NCBI GenBank assembly: GCA_002327865.1
Contig: DCUQ01000050.1
Span: 1-64,000 of the forward strand
Reading direction: 5' to 3'
DNA length: 64,000 nt
DNA from: Syntrophaceae bacterium UBA2210
GTDB lineage: Bacteria > Desulfobacterota > Syntrophia > Syntrophales > UBA2210
This document shows positions 44,127 to 52,829 of this stretch, piece after piece. Below the pieces are notes generated by a model. It had not been told where the DNA came from and ran no database searches. It worked only from the letters and a program-made list of their open reading frames with translations. The position numbers were made by a program, and so were the translations under genes. Numbering within the stretch: position 1 is the stretch's first letter; the number at the start of each line of letters is the position of its first letter.

Positions 44127-44208
44127 GAAAAAAAGAAAGACCATAATACGTATGATGTCGAGATATTTAGTGAAACGCGAAATTAGGTGGACATAGCACA
44201 TAATTCTC

Positions 44209-44394
44209 TTGGCCACTGCACGAGAATGTTTGAATGAAGGGATTGCGGGAAGCGATGACATAGACGCTGTCAAAAGATCGACGAAGACAGGACGCCCCGC
44301 AGGTAAATTCGATTTTGTGGATAAGATTGAAAAGCTGACAGGTCGTTTGTTACAGAGGCAAAAACCCGGGCCTAAGAAAAAACAAAAAATCTGA
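44209..44394 (+). pseudogene. C-terminal fragment of a second RAYT-like transposase
   Basis: 61 codons from a TTG read RSTKTGRPAGKFDFVDKIEK, LTGRLLQRQKPGPKKKQKI. Intact RAYT transposases end with a similar GRP.G...F...LE...GR.L....GRP.K tail. The catalytic part is missing and there is no proper start, so this is debris independent of the 43.2-kb remnant, which keeps a different C-terminus. Confidence 0.5.
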
Positions 44395-44443
44395 ATTAAG
44401 TGTTGTGCCCCCAAAATACACTAAAATACACATAACGATTAAT

Positions 44444-44524
44444 TTAACGCCGGAACGTTCGATCGCACACTCCCGGCATCCGCGCCGCTTCCTCCTGCGT
44501 TAACCGCCTCTCCGTCCGTCTCAT
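44444..44524 (-). pseudogene. N-terminal fragment of ISNCY-type transposase
   Basis: ATG 44522-44524, with GGAGG upstream, reads MRRTERRLTQEEAARMPGVC then DRTFRR and stops after 26 codons. This is the helix-turn-helix beginning of ISNCY-family transposases (RLTQEEAAELLG.SERTFRRW). The rest of the element is absent. A longer frame to 44710 adds no familiar sequence. Confidence 0.5.
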
Positions 44525-44593
44525 AACCACCTCCTCGGGGTGGCTATTATAAACCGGACATATTACGTGCTCCTGACACATAAAAAAATAATC

Positions 44594-44622
44594 TTGACAT
44601 GCTTTTAGATCTATGATTTTAT
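44594..44622 (+). promoter_or_regulatory. Probable promoter of the aro operon
   Basis: TTGACA (44594-44599) is a perfect -35 hexamer; 17 nt later TTTTAT (44617-44622) serves as -10. Transcripts would start near 44629, giving a leader of about 244 nt before aroF. Confidence 0.55.
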
Positions 44623-44654
44623 AGGCGCACTTTTGGAAAGTGGAGTTTTCTTGT

Positions 44655-44720
44655 GGGCAGATTAAATCACCATAACAGCTATTTTGGTTACTTTTGGTAT
44701 TTTGGTGCACAGGTCTGCCC
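44655..44720 (+). promoter_or_regulatory. Closing stem of the aroF leader
   Basis: GGGCAGA (44655-44661) pairs with TCTGCCC (44714-44720), enclosing 52 nt that contain repeated TTTTGGT. It lies between the promoter and the tandem terminators and may form the sensing part of the leader. Confidence 0.35.
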
Positions 44721-44760
44721 GGCGCTGAGGAGGAAGTAACACTCTAAAAAGATAAAATCT

Positions 44761-44804
44761 AAAAGCCATGGGCAGGTCGGAAGATCCTGCACCATGGCTT
44801 TTTT
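44761..44804 (+). terminator. aroF leader terminator 1
   Basis: AAAAGCCATGG plus GCAGG pair with CCTGC and CCATGGCTTTT; the stem is about 16 bp with one bulged A, followed by a T-run (44799-44804). Confidence 0.75.
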
Positions 44805-44811
44805 GTTTGCG

Positions 44812-44847
44812 AAGCCATGGTAGCAATTCTGCACCATGGCTTTTTTT
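44812..44847 (+). terminator. aroF leader terminator 2
   Basis: AAGCCATGG (44812-44820) pairs with CCATGGCTT (44834-44842), followed by seven Ts (44841-44847). It shares an 18-bp direct repeat (CTGCACCATGGCTTTTTT, at 44787 and 44829) with terminator 1 and lies 10 nt before the aroF Shine-Dalgarno. Confidence 0.8.
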
Positions 44848-44872
44848 GTTACTAAAAGGAGGGTTTGGAAAC

Positions 44873-45901
44873 GTGATAATTGTGATGAAAAAAACTGCTA
44901 CAGATGAACAGATTAACAAGGTTGTCGACTGGATCAAATCGGTCGGCTACATGGCCCACCCGTCTTCCGGTGTCGAGCGGACGATCATCGGTGCCGTGGG
45001 GGACAACCGGGGGAAAGAGCATCTAAAAGTTGTCCAGTCTCTTCCGGGTGTTGAACAAATAATTCCCATTCTGAAGCCATACAAGCTCGCGAGCCGCGAG
45101 GCTAAAGAGGGGGATACCGTTATCCGGGTCGGAAACGTGGAAATCGGCGGCGGCGGTTTTGTCGTTATGGCCGGTCCCTGTTCCATAGAAAGCAGGGAAC
45201 AGATGATGGAAAGCGCGTTCATAGCGAAAAAGGGCGGTGCCGACATAATAAGGGGAGGGGCATACAAGCCGAGGACATCCCCTTACAGTTTCCAGGGAAT
45301 GGAGGAAGAAGGGCTGCGACTTTTAAAAGAGGCCGGAGAAAAGACGGGAATGCCTGTTATCACTGAGGTTCTCAATGCCGCTGAGGTCGATATCGTTGAA
45401 GAGTATGCGGATATATTGCAGATAGGCGCCCGGAACGTCCAGAATTTCCCATTGCTGAAAAGAGTGGGAAAGGCAAAAAAACCGGTGCTTCTCAAACGTG
45501 GAATGATGTCTACTATCGAGGAACTTCTTATGTCCGCTGAATATATTATTTCGTCGGGGAATGACGATGTTATTCTGTGTGAAAGAGGAATCAGGACGTT
45601 TGAAACGGCAACCCGCAATACACTGGATATCAGCGCGGTGCCGGTTTTAAGGGGATTGACACACTTGCCGGTGATCGTTGATCCCAGCCATGCGGCCGGT
45701 CACTGGAGATATATCCAGCCGCTGACAATGAGCGCTCTGGCAGTAGGATCGGACGGAGTTATAATCGAGGTTCACCCCGAACCCGAAAAAGCTGTGTCCG
45801 ACGGCGAGCAATCTCTCAAACCCGCTAAATTCTACAGGCTTATGGAGGAGATCAGAAAACTCGAACAATTCATGAGAAATGAAATGAAGGTGTTGAAATG
45901 A
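44873..45901 (+). CDS. aroF: 3-deoxy-7-phosphoheptulonate (DAHP) synthase
   Basis: First enzyme of the shikimate pathway: PEP plus erythrose 4-P gives DAHP. Start GTG 44873 is preceded by AGGAGGG at 9 nt; about 342 residues follow. An N-terminal ferredoxin-like regulatory domain (about 1-70, [20 protein letters not shown]) precedes the barrel, the architecture of type I-beta enzymes inhibited by Phe or Tyr through that domain. Active-site motifs: [51 protein letters not shown] and [10 protein letters not shown]. An in-frame extension back to ATG 44768 runs through the leader hairpins and is unlikely to be translated. Confidence 0.95.
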   Translation: MIIVMKKTATDEQINKVVDWIKSVGYMAHPSSGVERTIIGAVGDNRGKEHLKVVQSLPGVEQIIPILKPYKLASREAKEGDTVIRVGNVEIGGGGFVVMAGPCSIESREQMMESAFIAKKGGADIIRGGAYKPRTSPYSFQGMEEEGLRLLKEAGEKTGMPVITEVLNAAEVDIVEEYADILQIGARNVQNFPLLKRVGKAKKPVLLKRGMMSTIEELLMSAEYIISSGNDDVILCERGIRTFETATRNTLDISAVPVLRGLTHLPVIVDPSHAAGHWRYIQPLTMSALAVGSDGVIIEVHPEPEKAVSDGEQSLKPAKFYRLMEEIRKLEQFMRNEMKVLK

Positions 45902-46989
45902 AAAAAATACGGATAAATCTTGACCGGCGATCCAATCTTTCTTATGAAATATTCATCGAAAGCAACATTTTTGACCGGATAGGGCTTCTTATTGCCAAAA
46001 AGAATGTGGCAAAACGGTATGTGGTTATTTCGGACTCCAATGTATCCTCTCTGTACGGGGAGCAATTTCTGGAGATACTTCGGGGAGTGAATCTGCCCGC
46101 GGATTTGATCGAATTTCCCGCGGGGGAAACCTCGAAGAATATCGATACCGTTTTAACTATTGTCGGGAAGCTTATTGAAATTGGGGTAGACAGGAGCTCC
46201 GCGTTGATCGCTCTGGGCGGGGGTGTGACAGGCGATATCGTCGGGTTTATCGCTTCCATATATATGAGATCCATCCCCTATATCCAGGTACCGACCAGTC
46301 TCCTGGCCCAGGTCGACAGCAGCATCGGAGGAAAAACGGGAATAGATTTGCCCGAGGGTAAGAACCTGCTGGGGGCGTTTTTCCAACCGAAAATGGTCTT
46401 CACGGATCTTCAGTTCCTTGCGACACTGCCGGATGAAGAATTCAATAATGGTCTGGCGGAGATTATCAAATACGGCATCATTGACGATGTCGATCTGTTA
46501 CATCTGCTGGAAACGGAAGGCGAGGCGATCAGAAACCGGGACGTCGCCGTTCTCGAAGAAATTATCGGTAGAGCCTGCAGGATCAAGGGGGGTATTGTTG
46601 AAATAGATGAGAAGGACGAGGGAATAAGGCGGATTCTCAATTTCGGTCATACCCTGGGACATGCGATGGAGGCCGCTTCAGGATATACTCTTTCTCACGG
46701 CAATGCCGTGTCTGTCGGCATGATCGCGGCAGCGAAAATATCTGAGAAGACGAAACACCTGTCTTCCGGGGAACGGGACAGGATTGAGAAAATTATTAAA
46801 AACATTGGACTGCTTCACAAAATTCCCGGATCCATAAAAACCGACGATATTATCTCCCGGATGAAAACGGATAAGAAGAAGGAAGGCAACATCATACATT
46901 TTGTATTCTTGAAAAAACTGGGAGTTCCGTTCATCAACGGTTCGGTAGAAAAGGATATTATTTACCAGACAATTGAGGAATTGAGATAA
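45898..46989 (+). CDS. aroB: 3-dehydroquinate synthase
   Basis: 363-residue NAD- and Zn-dependent enzyme converting DAHP to 3-dehydroquinate. The signature run [40 protein letters not shown] and [14 protein letters not shown] is complete; metal ligands lie in Glu of [11 protein letters not shown] and His of [15 protein letters not shown] and [10 protein letters not shown]. Its ATG overlaps the aroF stop (ATGA), so translation is coupled. Length is normal. Confidence 0.96.
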   Translation: MKKIRINLDRRSNLSYEIFIESNIFDRIGLLIAKKNVAKRYVVISDSNVSSLYGEQFLEILRGVNLPADLIEFPAGETSKNIDTVLTIVGKLIEIGVDRSSALIALGGGVTGDIVGFIASIYMRSIPYIQVPTSLLAQVDSSIGGKTGIDLPEGKNLLGAFFQPKMVFTDLQFLATLPDEEFNNGLAEIIKYGIIDDVDLLHLLETEGEAIRNRDVAVLEEIIGRACRIKGGIVEIDEKDEGIRRILNFGHTLGHAMEAASGYTLSHGNAVSVGMIAAAKISEKTKHLSSGERDRIEKIIKNIGLLHKIPGSIKTDDIISRMKTDKKKEGNIIHFVFLKKLGVPFINGSVEKDIIYQTIEELR

Positions 46990-48071
46990 TGACGGGAAAA
47001 TCACTGAAATCCATGAGGGATAAAGTCAAAGAAATCGACAAGGGAATCGTTGCGCTGTTAAACGAACGTGCGGCATTATCGATAGAAATCGGAAGGTTGA
47101 AGACAGGCAATAACATGGAGATTTACGATCCTGCGCAGGAGAGCAAAGTGTTACGGGATTTGTGTTCAATCAACGCGGGGCCGCTGCCTGAAGATTCTTT
47201 GAGAAATATTTTCAGTGAGATACTGTCGGCATCGCGAGCCCTTCAAATGCCCGTAAACGTCGCTTATCTTGGACCCGATGCATCGTTCAGCCATCTGGCT
47301 GTCGAGTCGCATTTCGGAAAGAGTGTCATCTTGTCACCGCAGCCGAGCATCCTCGATGTCTTTGACAGGGTAGAGAAAAAAGAGGCTAATTGGGGGGTGG
47401 TCCCTGTAGAAAATTCCCTCGAAGGAACGGTTAAGCTTACTCTGGATTGTCTGATTACGACGCCCCTGACGATTGTAAATGAAATCTATCTTCCCATCAG
47501 TCACACATTGATATCGGGAAGAAAGACATTGGATGGTTTGAAGAAGGTTTGTTCTCATCCTCAGGCACTTGCACAGTGCCGGAACTGGCTCAGGAAAAAT
47601 CTCCCGCTGTGCTCGCTTCATGAAGTAGAAAGCACGGCGAAGGCGGTCAGAATGGCTCTTGAAGATGATACGATCGCCGCTGTAGGAAGCCGGGAGGCCG
47701 CTTTAAAGTACGGATTGAACATTATCGCCGGAGGCATTGAGGATCATTCGTCGAACATGACCCGGTTTCTTGTTATCGGCCACGGAGAGAGTGAACCGAC
47801 CGGCATGGACAAGACATCGGTACTGTTCGGAGCACGTCATGAACCGGGCGCGCTTTATAATTCACTACAGCCTTTTGTTGAAAAGAAAATTAATCTGGTA
47901 AAGATCGTATCTCACCCCATTCGAGGTCAGATGTGGGAGTATCTGTTCTTTGTCGATTTTGCCGGCCACGCGAAGGATGAGGAAATCGCGAAATGCCTGG
48001 AAAATCTTCGGAGCAAATGCACATTTGTTAAAGTACTGGGATCATATCCCCAAGGAGACAGCAAGTCATGA
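46989..48071 (+). CDS. pheA: Bifunctional chorismate mutase/prephenate dehydratase
   Basis: 360 residues converting chorismate to prephenate and on to phenylpyruvate. Chorismate mutase occupies about 1-85 (RDKVKEIDKGIVALLNERAA), prephenate dehydratase about 92-270 (NVAYLGPDASFSHLAVESHF, VPVENSLEGTVKLTLD, NMTRFLVIG with the catalytic Thr-Arg-Phe), and an ACT domain the rest. In the ACT domain the Phe-binding motif, normally ESRP, reads VSHP (LVKIVSHPIRGQMWEY), and GALV reads GALY. Feedback inhibition may be weak or different. ATG overlaps the aroB stop (TAATG). Confidence 0.94.
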   Translation: MTGKSLKSMRDKVKEIDKGIVALLNERAALSIEIGRLKTGNNMEIYDPAQESKVLRDLCSINAGPLPEDSLRNIFSEILSASRALQMPVNVAYLGPDASFSHLAVESHFGKSVILSPQPSILDVFDRVEKKEANWGVVPVENSLEGTVKLTLDCLITTPLTIVNEIYLPISHTLISGRKTLDGLKKVCSHPQALAQCRNWLRKNLPLCSLHEVESTAKAVRMALEDDTIAAVGSREAALKYGLNIIAGGIEDHSSNMTRFLVIGHGESEPTGMDKTSVLFGARHEPGALYNSLQPFVEKKINLVKIVSHPIRGQMWEYLFFVDFAGHAKDEEIAKCLENLRSKCTFVKVLGSYPQGDSKS

Positions 48072-48754
48072 TCTGTATACCCGTAACGGCGCATGATAAC
48101 GAAACGGCGATCCTGCGGATGCAACAGGCGTTTTCTCTTGCCGATATCGTTGAATTGCGAATCGATTCGATCCGGAACGCAGACCTGAAAAAACTGCTTG
48201 CCGAAAGCGGAGGGAGGGTGATTGTGACTAACAGAAGGCAGGATGAAGGCGGCTGTTTCGAAGGTGATGAAAGGGCACGAATGGCGCTGCTGCGCGAGGC
48301 CGTTTCGCTGGAGGCGGATTTTATCGATGTCGAAATGAGCACGGATGAAGCTTTTTTGCAGGAAATTCATGAGACGATAGCAGAATACAGGTACAAAACG
48401 AATCTGATTATGTCCTGCCACGACTTTAACGGGACGCCGGCATATGAAAAACTGCTTGATATTTACAGTGAATGTGCTGAAAAAGGGGCTGATATCGTTA
48501 AAATTGTTACATTTGCCGGTACCATGGAAGACAACCTTGTGATATTGCAGCTGGTTAATCACATCAGCAGACTGAAACACGATATTATCGCTTTCTGCAT
48601 GGGCCCGAAAGGGCGGTTAAGCAGAATTGCGGCACCCCTGTTCGGGTCATACCTCAGTTTCGCCTCTCTCGAACCCGGGGCGCAATCGGCACCCGGCCAG
48701 CTTACCATAGAGGAAACACGGGCGATAAACGCTATTTTGCATCATGAAAAATAA
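48068..48754 (+). CDS. aroD: 3-dehydroquinate dehydratase, type I
   Basis: 228-residue TIM-barrel enzyme removing water from 3-dehydroquinate through a Schiff base. Visible are ICIPVTAHDNE at the start, VELRIDSIRN, VTNRRQDEGG, the general-base His in IMSCHDFNGTP and the Schiff-base Lys in ADIVKIVTFA; the C-terminal Arg/Ser/Gln loop is LEPGAQSAPGQLTIEE. ATG overlaps the pheA stop by 4 nt. Having AroD type I adjacent to a separate aroE contrasts with the fused AroDE of plants. Confidence 0.94.
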   Translation: MICIPVTAHDNETAILRMQQAFSLADIVELRIDSIRNADLKKLLAESGGRVIVTNRRQDEGGCFEGDERARMALLREAVSLEADFIDVEMSTDEAFLQEIHETIAEYRYKTNLIMSCHDFNGTPAYEKLLDIYSECAEKGADIVKIVTFAGTMEDNLVILQLVNHISRLKHDIIAFCMGPKGRLSRIAAPLFGSYLSFASLEPGAQSAPGQLTIEETRAINAILHHEK

Positions 48755-49577
48755 AAAAAAATTATATGCGCTTTTTGGAAACCCGGTAGAGCACAGCCTG
48801 TCTCCGGTGATGCACACGACGGCTTTCAACGTGATGAAAATAGATGCGCGCTGCATCGCGATACGCGTGGAGAGTGCCGGGGAAATTATACGCAATATCG
48901 AGGCGATGGATATCAGCGGCGCGTGCGTGACGATTCCTCACAAAACCGCGATCATGGATCATCTTGACGGGATCAGTGAAAGCGCCCGGCTGATAGGTGC
49001 CGTGAACACACTGACCGTTACCGGCGGAAGACTTGAAGGCGACAATACCGACTGGAAGGGACTGGTACTCGCATTGAAAGAAAAAATTGCAATCGAAGGG
49101 AACACATTTGTCGTCCTGGGGGCCGGAGGTGCCGCGCGCGCAGCGGTTTTCGGGATCTTACGGGAAGGCGGAAAAACGGTTGTCATGAACCGAACCGCGG
49201 CAAAGGGGGAAACGCTTGCGAAAGAATTCGGATGCGAGTTTCGCCCGGTTTCGGAAGCGGGAACAATCGAGGCGGATTGTCTTATTAACTGTACCCCCGT
49301 GGGAATGTTTCCCAACGTGGAAATATCCCCGGTTGAGCCGGAGACACTGTCACATTTTAGCTGTGTCATGGATATGATATACAATCCTTTGGAAACAAAA
49401 ATGCTGAGAGATGCCCGGACGGCGGGGTGCTCTGTCGTATCGGGTCTTCCCATGTTCATATGTCAAGGGGGGGAACAGATACGGATATGGACGGGACGCC
49501 GGCCGCCGCTCGGCGACATGATGAAAATCGTATTGGAGAAACTTACGGATGATGGGCGAGATAAAGCAAGCCGATAA
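48744..49577 (+). CDS. aroE: Shikimate dehydrogenase
   Basis: 277-residue NADP-linked reductase making shikimate. N-domain: ALFGNPVEHSLSPVMHTTAF (shikimate serines) and CVTIPHKTAIMDHLDG with catalytic Lys; GAVNTLTV and GDNTDWKGLVLAL with catalytic Asp. C-domain: the nucleotide loop VLGAGGAARAAVFGIL and NRTAAKGETLA, which suits NADPH. The final helix G..MFICQGGEQIRIWTGR is typical. It overlaps aroD by 11 nt and aroA by 29 nt. Confidence 0.95.
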   Translation: MKNKKKLYALFGNPVEHSLSPVMHTTAFNVMKIDARCIAIRVESAGEIIRNIEAMDISGACVTIPHKTAIMDHLDGISESARLIGAVNTLTVTGGRLEGDNTDWKGLVLALKEKIAIEGNTFVVLGAGGAARAAVFGILREGGKTVVMNRTAAKGETLAKEFGCEFRPVSEAGTIEADCLINCTPVGMFPNVEISPVEPETLSHFSCVMDMIYNPLETKMLRDARTAGCSVVSGLPMFICQGGEQIRIWTGRRPPLGDMMKIVLEKLTDDGRDKASR

Positions 49578-50817
49578 ACTTGACGCATCGGTCACGGTGC
49601 CGGGTTCCAAGAGCTACACACAGCGGGCGCTGGTTATTGCCTCGCTTGCCGGAGGGAAATCTTTTATCCGCAATGCTTTGCTCTCGGAAGATACAAATTA
49701 CCTGATCGACGCTCTTCGTTCTCTCGGCGCCGGCATACTGACGTCGAAGGATGATATCATTATAACGGGCGTAGACGGCAGAACAGAAAACCAGGGACAA
49801 ACGATTTACCTTGGAAACAACGGCACGGCCCTGAGATTTCTGACTACGCTGGTATCTCTCGGCAGCGGGTGCGTGACGCTGGATGGAAGCGCCCGCCTCA
49901 GGGAAAGGCCGCTGAAACCCCTTCTCGAGGCGCTGGAAGGGTTAGGCGTTGTTTCACGATGCTCCGGCGACTACGGTTATCCGCCGGTTGTCGTACAGGG
50001 CGGCGGGTTAGGCGGCGGCAGTGTAATCTTTACGGATTCGGAGAGCAGTCAATATATATCGTCCATTCTGATATCGGCTCCCTACGCAAAAAACGATATC
50101 GAGATCGAACTCCGGGGCACAACCGTCTCCATGCCCTATATCGATATGACAATCGACACCATGCGACATTTCGGTGTGGAGGTCGAGAAGGAAGGATCAG
50201 ACAAGCTGAGGGTGGCCTCCGGCCAGAGATATACGGGTGGAAAATATCTGGTTGAAGGAGATGTGTCGAGCGCGTCTTATTTCTTTGTTGCGGCCGCGCT
50301 TACAGGAGAAACGGTAAAGGTTGTCAATATAAATCCGGAGACGCGCCAGGGAGATATCGCCTTCCTGCGGATAATCGAATCGCTCGGATGCCGTGTTTCC
50401 AGCGGTGAAAACTGTGTCGAGGTAACAGGAACAGGTTTGAGAAAAGGAGATTATGAAATCGACATGTCGGACATGCCCGATATGGTGCCGTCCCTTGCAA
50501 TTCTTGCGGCATTCCGAAACGGACTGACGGTTATAAAGAATGTTTCCCACCTGCGCCTCAAGGAAAGCAACAGGCTTGAAGCGCTGGTCAACGAATTAAA
50601 CCGGATCGGCGTTGAAGCAAGAGAATCGGCCGACGGCATCATCATAAGGGGAGGAAGTCCTCGCGGCGCGGAGATCGAGACATACAACGACCATCGTATC
50701 GCGATGAGTTTCGCCGTGGCGGGACTGCTGGTTCCGGGGATACGAATAAGGGACAAACAATGTGTGGAAAAATCCTTCCCGACATTCTGGGACGAATTCG
50801 GAAAGTTGCATCTATGA
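49549..50817 (+). CDS. aroA: 5-enolpyruvylshikimate-3-phosphate synthase
   Basis: 422 residues forming two inverse alpha/beta domains. Motifs: VPGSKSYTQRALVIASLAGG (S3P/PEP lysine), LGNNGTALRFLTTL, DGSARLRERPLKPLLEAL, SSQYISSILISAPYA, DMSDMPDMVPSLAIL, LRLKESNRLEAL and YNDHRIAMSFAVAGL. In the PEP loop the usual Gly-Thr reads NNGTALRF, an Ala where glyphosate-sensitive class I enzymes have NAGTAMRP, so it looks like a class II-type variant; drug response is not inferred. It starts at ATG 49549 inside the end of aroE. Confidence 0.95.
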   Translation: MMGEIKQADKLDASVTVPGSKSYTQRALVIASLAGGKSFIRNALLSEDTNYLIDALRSLGAGILTSKDDIIITGVDGRTENQGQTIYLGNNGTALRFLTTLVSLGSGCVTLDGSARLRERPLKPLLEALEGLGVVSRCSGDYGYPPVVVQGGGLGGGSVIFTDSESSQYISSILISAPYAKNDIEIELRGTTVSMPYIDMTIDTMRHFGVEVEKEGSDKLRVASGQRYTGGKYLVEGDVSSASYFFVAAALTGETVKVVNINPETRQGDIAFLRIIESLGCRVSSGENCVEVTGTGLRKGDYEIDMSDMPDMVPSLAILAAFRNGLTVIKNVSHLRLKESNRLEALVNELNRIGVEARESADGIIIRGGSPRGAEIETYNDHRIAMSFAVAGLLVPGIRIRDKQCVEKSFPTFWDEFGKLHL

Positions 50818-51347
50818 AAAATATTATCTTAACAGGGTACCGCTGCACGGGGAAGACAGAGGTGGGCAAGCGACTCTCGGCACGGCTGGACCTTCCTTTT
50901 TACGACACTGATGAATTAATCATTGAAAAAGCGGGGATGTCGATTACCGAGATAGTGGAAAAAGGCGGATGGGATGCGTTTCGCTTGAGGGAAACGGAGA
51001 CGGTCAGAGAACTCGGGTCGAACAGCAACTGCGTTATAGCGACCGGCGGAGGGACATTTGAAGCTCTGGAAAACAGGAAGATCCTGAAACAGAATGGCTT
51101 TTTTGTCTGGCTTTCGGCCGACGTGGAAACGATAGTGGAAAGAATGCGTTCCGATAAGAAAAGCTCCAGGAATCGGCCGTCGCTTTCAAACGGCGATCTT
51201 GTAACCGAGTGCGCCTTAACCATCGGAAAGCGGGAGGCAGTATACAGAAGGCTTGCCGATCTGATCGTTGATACGTCGAATAAGGGGATCGACAAGGTAG
51301 TGGACGAAATTTTTACATTCCTGAGCTGCAGATGTCGGAAGGATTGA
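50814..51347 (+). CDS. aroK: Shikimate kinase
   Basis: 177 residues from ATG 50814, which overlaps the aroA stop (ATGA); an upstream in-frame ATG at 50760 lies inside aroA and is less likely. P-loop kinase fold: ILTGYRCTGKTEVGKRLSAR (Walker A), FYDTDELIIEKAGMSITEIV (shikimate Asp), WDAFRLRETETVREL (Arg), IATGGGTF and the lid RMRSDKKSSRNRPSLS with its Arg. It phosphorylates shikimate for AroA. The C-terminus ends with SCRCRKD. Confidence 0.93.
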   Translation: MKNIILTGYRCTGKTEVGKRLSARLDLPFYDTDELIIEKAGMSITEIVEKGGWDAFRLRETETVRELGSNSNCVIATGGGTFEALENRKILKQNGFFVWLSADVETIVERMRSDKKSSRNRPSLSNGDLVTECALTIGKREAVYRRLADLIVDTSNKGIDKVVDEIFTFLSCRCRKD

Positions 51348-51365
51348 AAGAAACGGGGGAAAATC

Positions 51366-52418
51366 ATGTCGGGTAATACAACAGGCACATTGTTCAGGGT
51401 GACAACGTGGGGGGAATCCCATGGAAAGGCGACTGGTGTGGTCGTGGACGGGTGCCCTCCGAATATTCCGCTGAGTGAATCGGATATTCAGGAAGAGCTG
51501 GACAGGCGCAAACCGGGGGGGCACGCCGCATCTTCTCCGAGAAGAGAAGAGGACGTCGCCGAGATTCTCTCGGGCACGTTCGAGGGGAAAACCACGGGAA
51601 CCCCTATCTCGATCATTATCGGAAACAGCGATGCCAGAAGCGGCGATTACAGCCGGATTCAAGATCTGTTCAGGCCGGGACACGGTGATTTTACCTATTT
51701 TAAAAAATACGGCATTCGGGATTACCGCGGCGGAGGCAGGGCTTCGGGACGTGAAACCGCTGCCAGGGTGGCCGCCGGGGCCATCGCGAAAAAAATACTC
51801 GCCGGTGAAGGCATTAAAACGATCGCCTATACACTGGAACTGGGCGGTGTCCGGATCGAAACCATTTCGATGAACGATATCGAAAGGAACAGACTGTTGT
51901 GTCCCGATATTAAAGCGGCGGGCGCAATGGAAAAGATGCTGGAAAAGGCAAGAATAAAAGGAGACTCTCTCGGTGGGATCGTTGAAATAATAGTGAGCGG
52001 GTGTCCCCCCGGCCTTGGAGAACCCGTATTTGACAAAATTGATGCCGATCTTGCAAAAGCGCTGATGAGTATCGGAACGGTCAAAGGTGTCGAGATAGGC
52101 GCGGGTTTCAAGGTCGCCGGAATGACCGGTTCTGAGTGCAACGATCCCATAACGAGGGAAGGATTTGCGACAAATAATGCCGGCGGTATTCTCGCGGGTA
52201 TTACCAACGGTGAAAACATCGTTATGAGAGTCGCGTGCAAGCCAATTGCCTCCATCGAAAAAACACAGCAGACTGTCGACATTCACGGGGAAAGCACAAC
52301 CCTTTCGGTCACGGGAAGACACGACGTCTCTGTTATTCCCCGTATTATCCCTGTCTGCGAGGCAATGACCGCCATAGTTATCGCGGATCATCTGCTGAGA
52401 CAGAAGGCAATCGTCTGA
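51366..52418 (+). CDS. aroC: Chorismate synthase
   Basis: 350-residue FMN enzyme closing the pathway. Conserved: [20 protein letters not shown] (His active site), [18 protein letters not shown] (here [10 protein letters not shown]), [40 protein letters not shown] and [20 protein letters not shown] (second His, Asp). Nineteen bases separate it from aroK, with a purine-rich site before ATG 51366. It is the last gene of the operon. No clear terminator is seen in the next 150 bases. Confidence 0.96.
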   Translation: MSGNTTGTLFRVTTWGESHGKATGVVVDGCPPNIPLSESDIQEELDRRKPGGHAASSPRREEDVAEILSGTFEGKTTGTPISIIIGNSDARSGDYSRIQDLFRPGHGDFTYFKKYGIRDYRGGGRASGRETAARVAAGAIAKKILAGEGIKTIAYTLELGGVRIETISMNDIERNRLLCPDIKAAGAMEKMLEKARIKGDSLGGIVEIIVSGCPPGLGEPVFDKIDADLAKALMSIGTVKGVEIGAGFKVAGMTGSECNDPITREGFATNNAGGILAGITNGENIVMRVACKPIASIEKTQQTVDIHGESTTLSVTGRHDVSVIPRIIPVCEAMTAIVIADHLLRQKAIV

Positions 52419-52829
52419 GATATCGCGATCTTTGTTCGGGATTCGTGGACAATAAGGTTTTTACGGCAGGCATTCGATCAGGGAGGTGGAAAGCAAATCG
52501 TCCTGTTATCCGCTTAAACCTGTTTGCTTCTGTCCCGGTAAAAAAATCACCTTCGCGCAAGGACCTGCTCTGTTGCCGTTTTTAGACGATTCCGTTCCGA
52601 AACCCGATATTTCCGAAACCGGCCGGATCGTATTATCATATCCCTTGCCGGGTACTTTCCGTTTCCCCGTTTCTTCATCGCCTGATGGGATTTACGCTTT
52701 CTTACCCGTGATCACGGTTCGGTCCGCCGCAAAGATTGCCGTGGCGCCCCCCGCCGCAGCAAACCGCCGTTCAACCAGATCATAAGGACTTCCTTTTTAG
52801 CATGATATCGCCATGAGCATAACCACCAA
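52419..52829. other. Intergenic region after the aro operon
   Basis: About 410 bases between convergent genes. Frames contain scattered stops; ORFs at 52486-52785 and 52378-52560 have no ribosome sites or recognisable sequence. I see no strong hairpin. Confidence 0.35.

Noticed and set aside
44768..44872. N-terminally extended AroF starting at ATG 44768
   Set aside because: The extension is encoded by the terminator hairpins and has no ribosome site; GTG 44873 has AGGAGGG at a good distance.
51216..52391. 391-codon open frame antisense to aroC
   Set aside because: Complete overlap with chorismate synthase; composition and lack of motifs mark it as a shadow.
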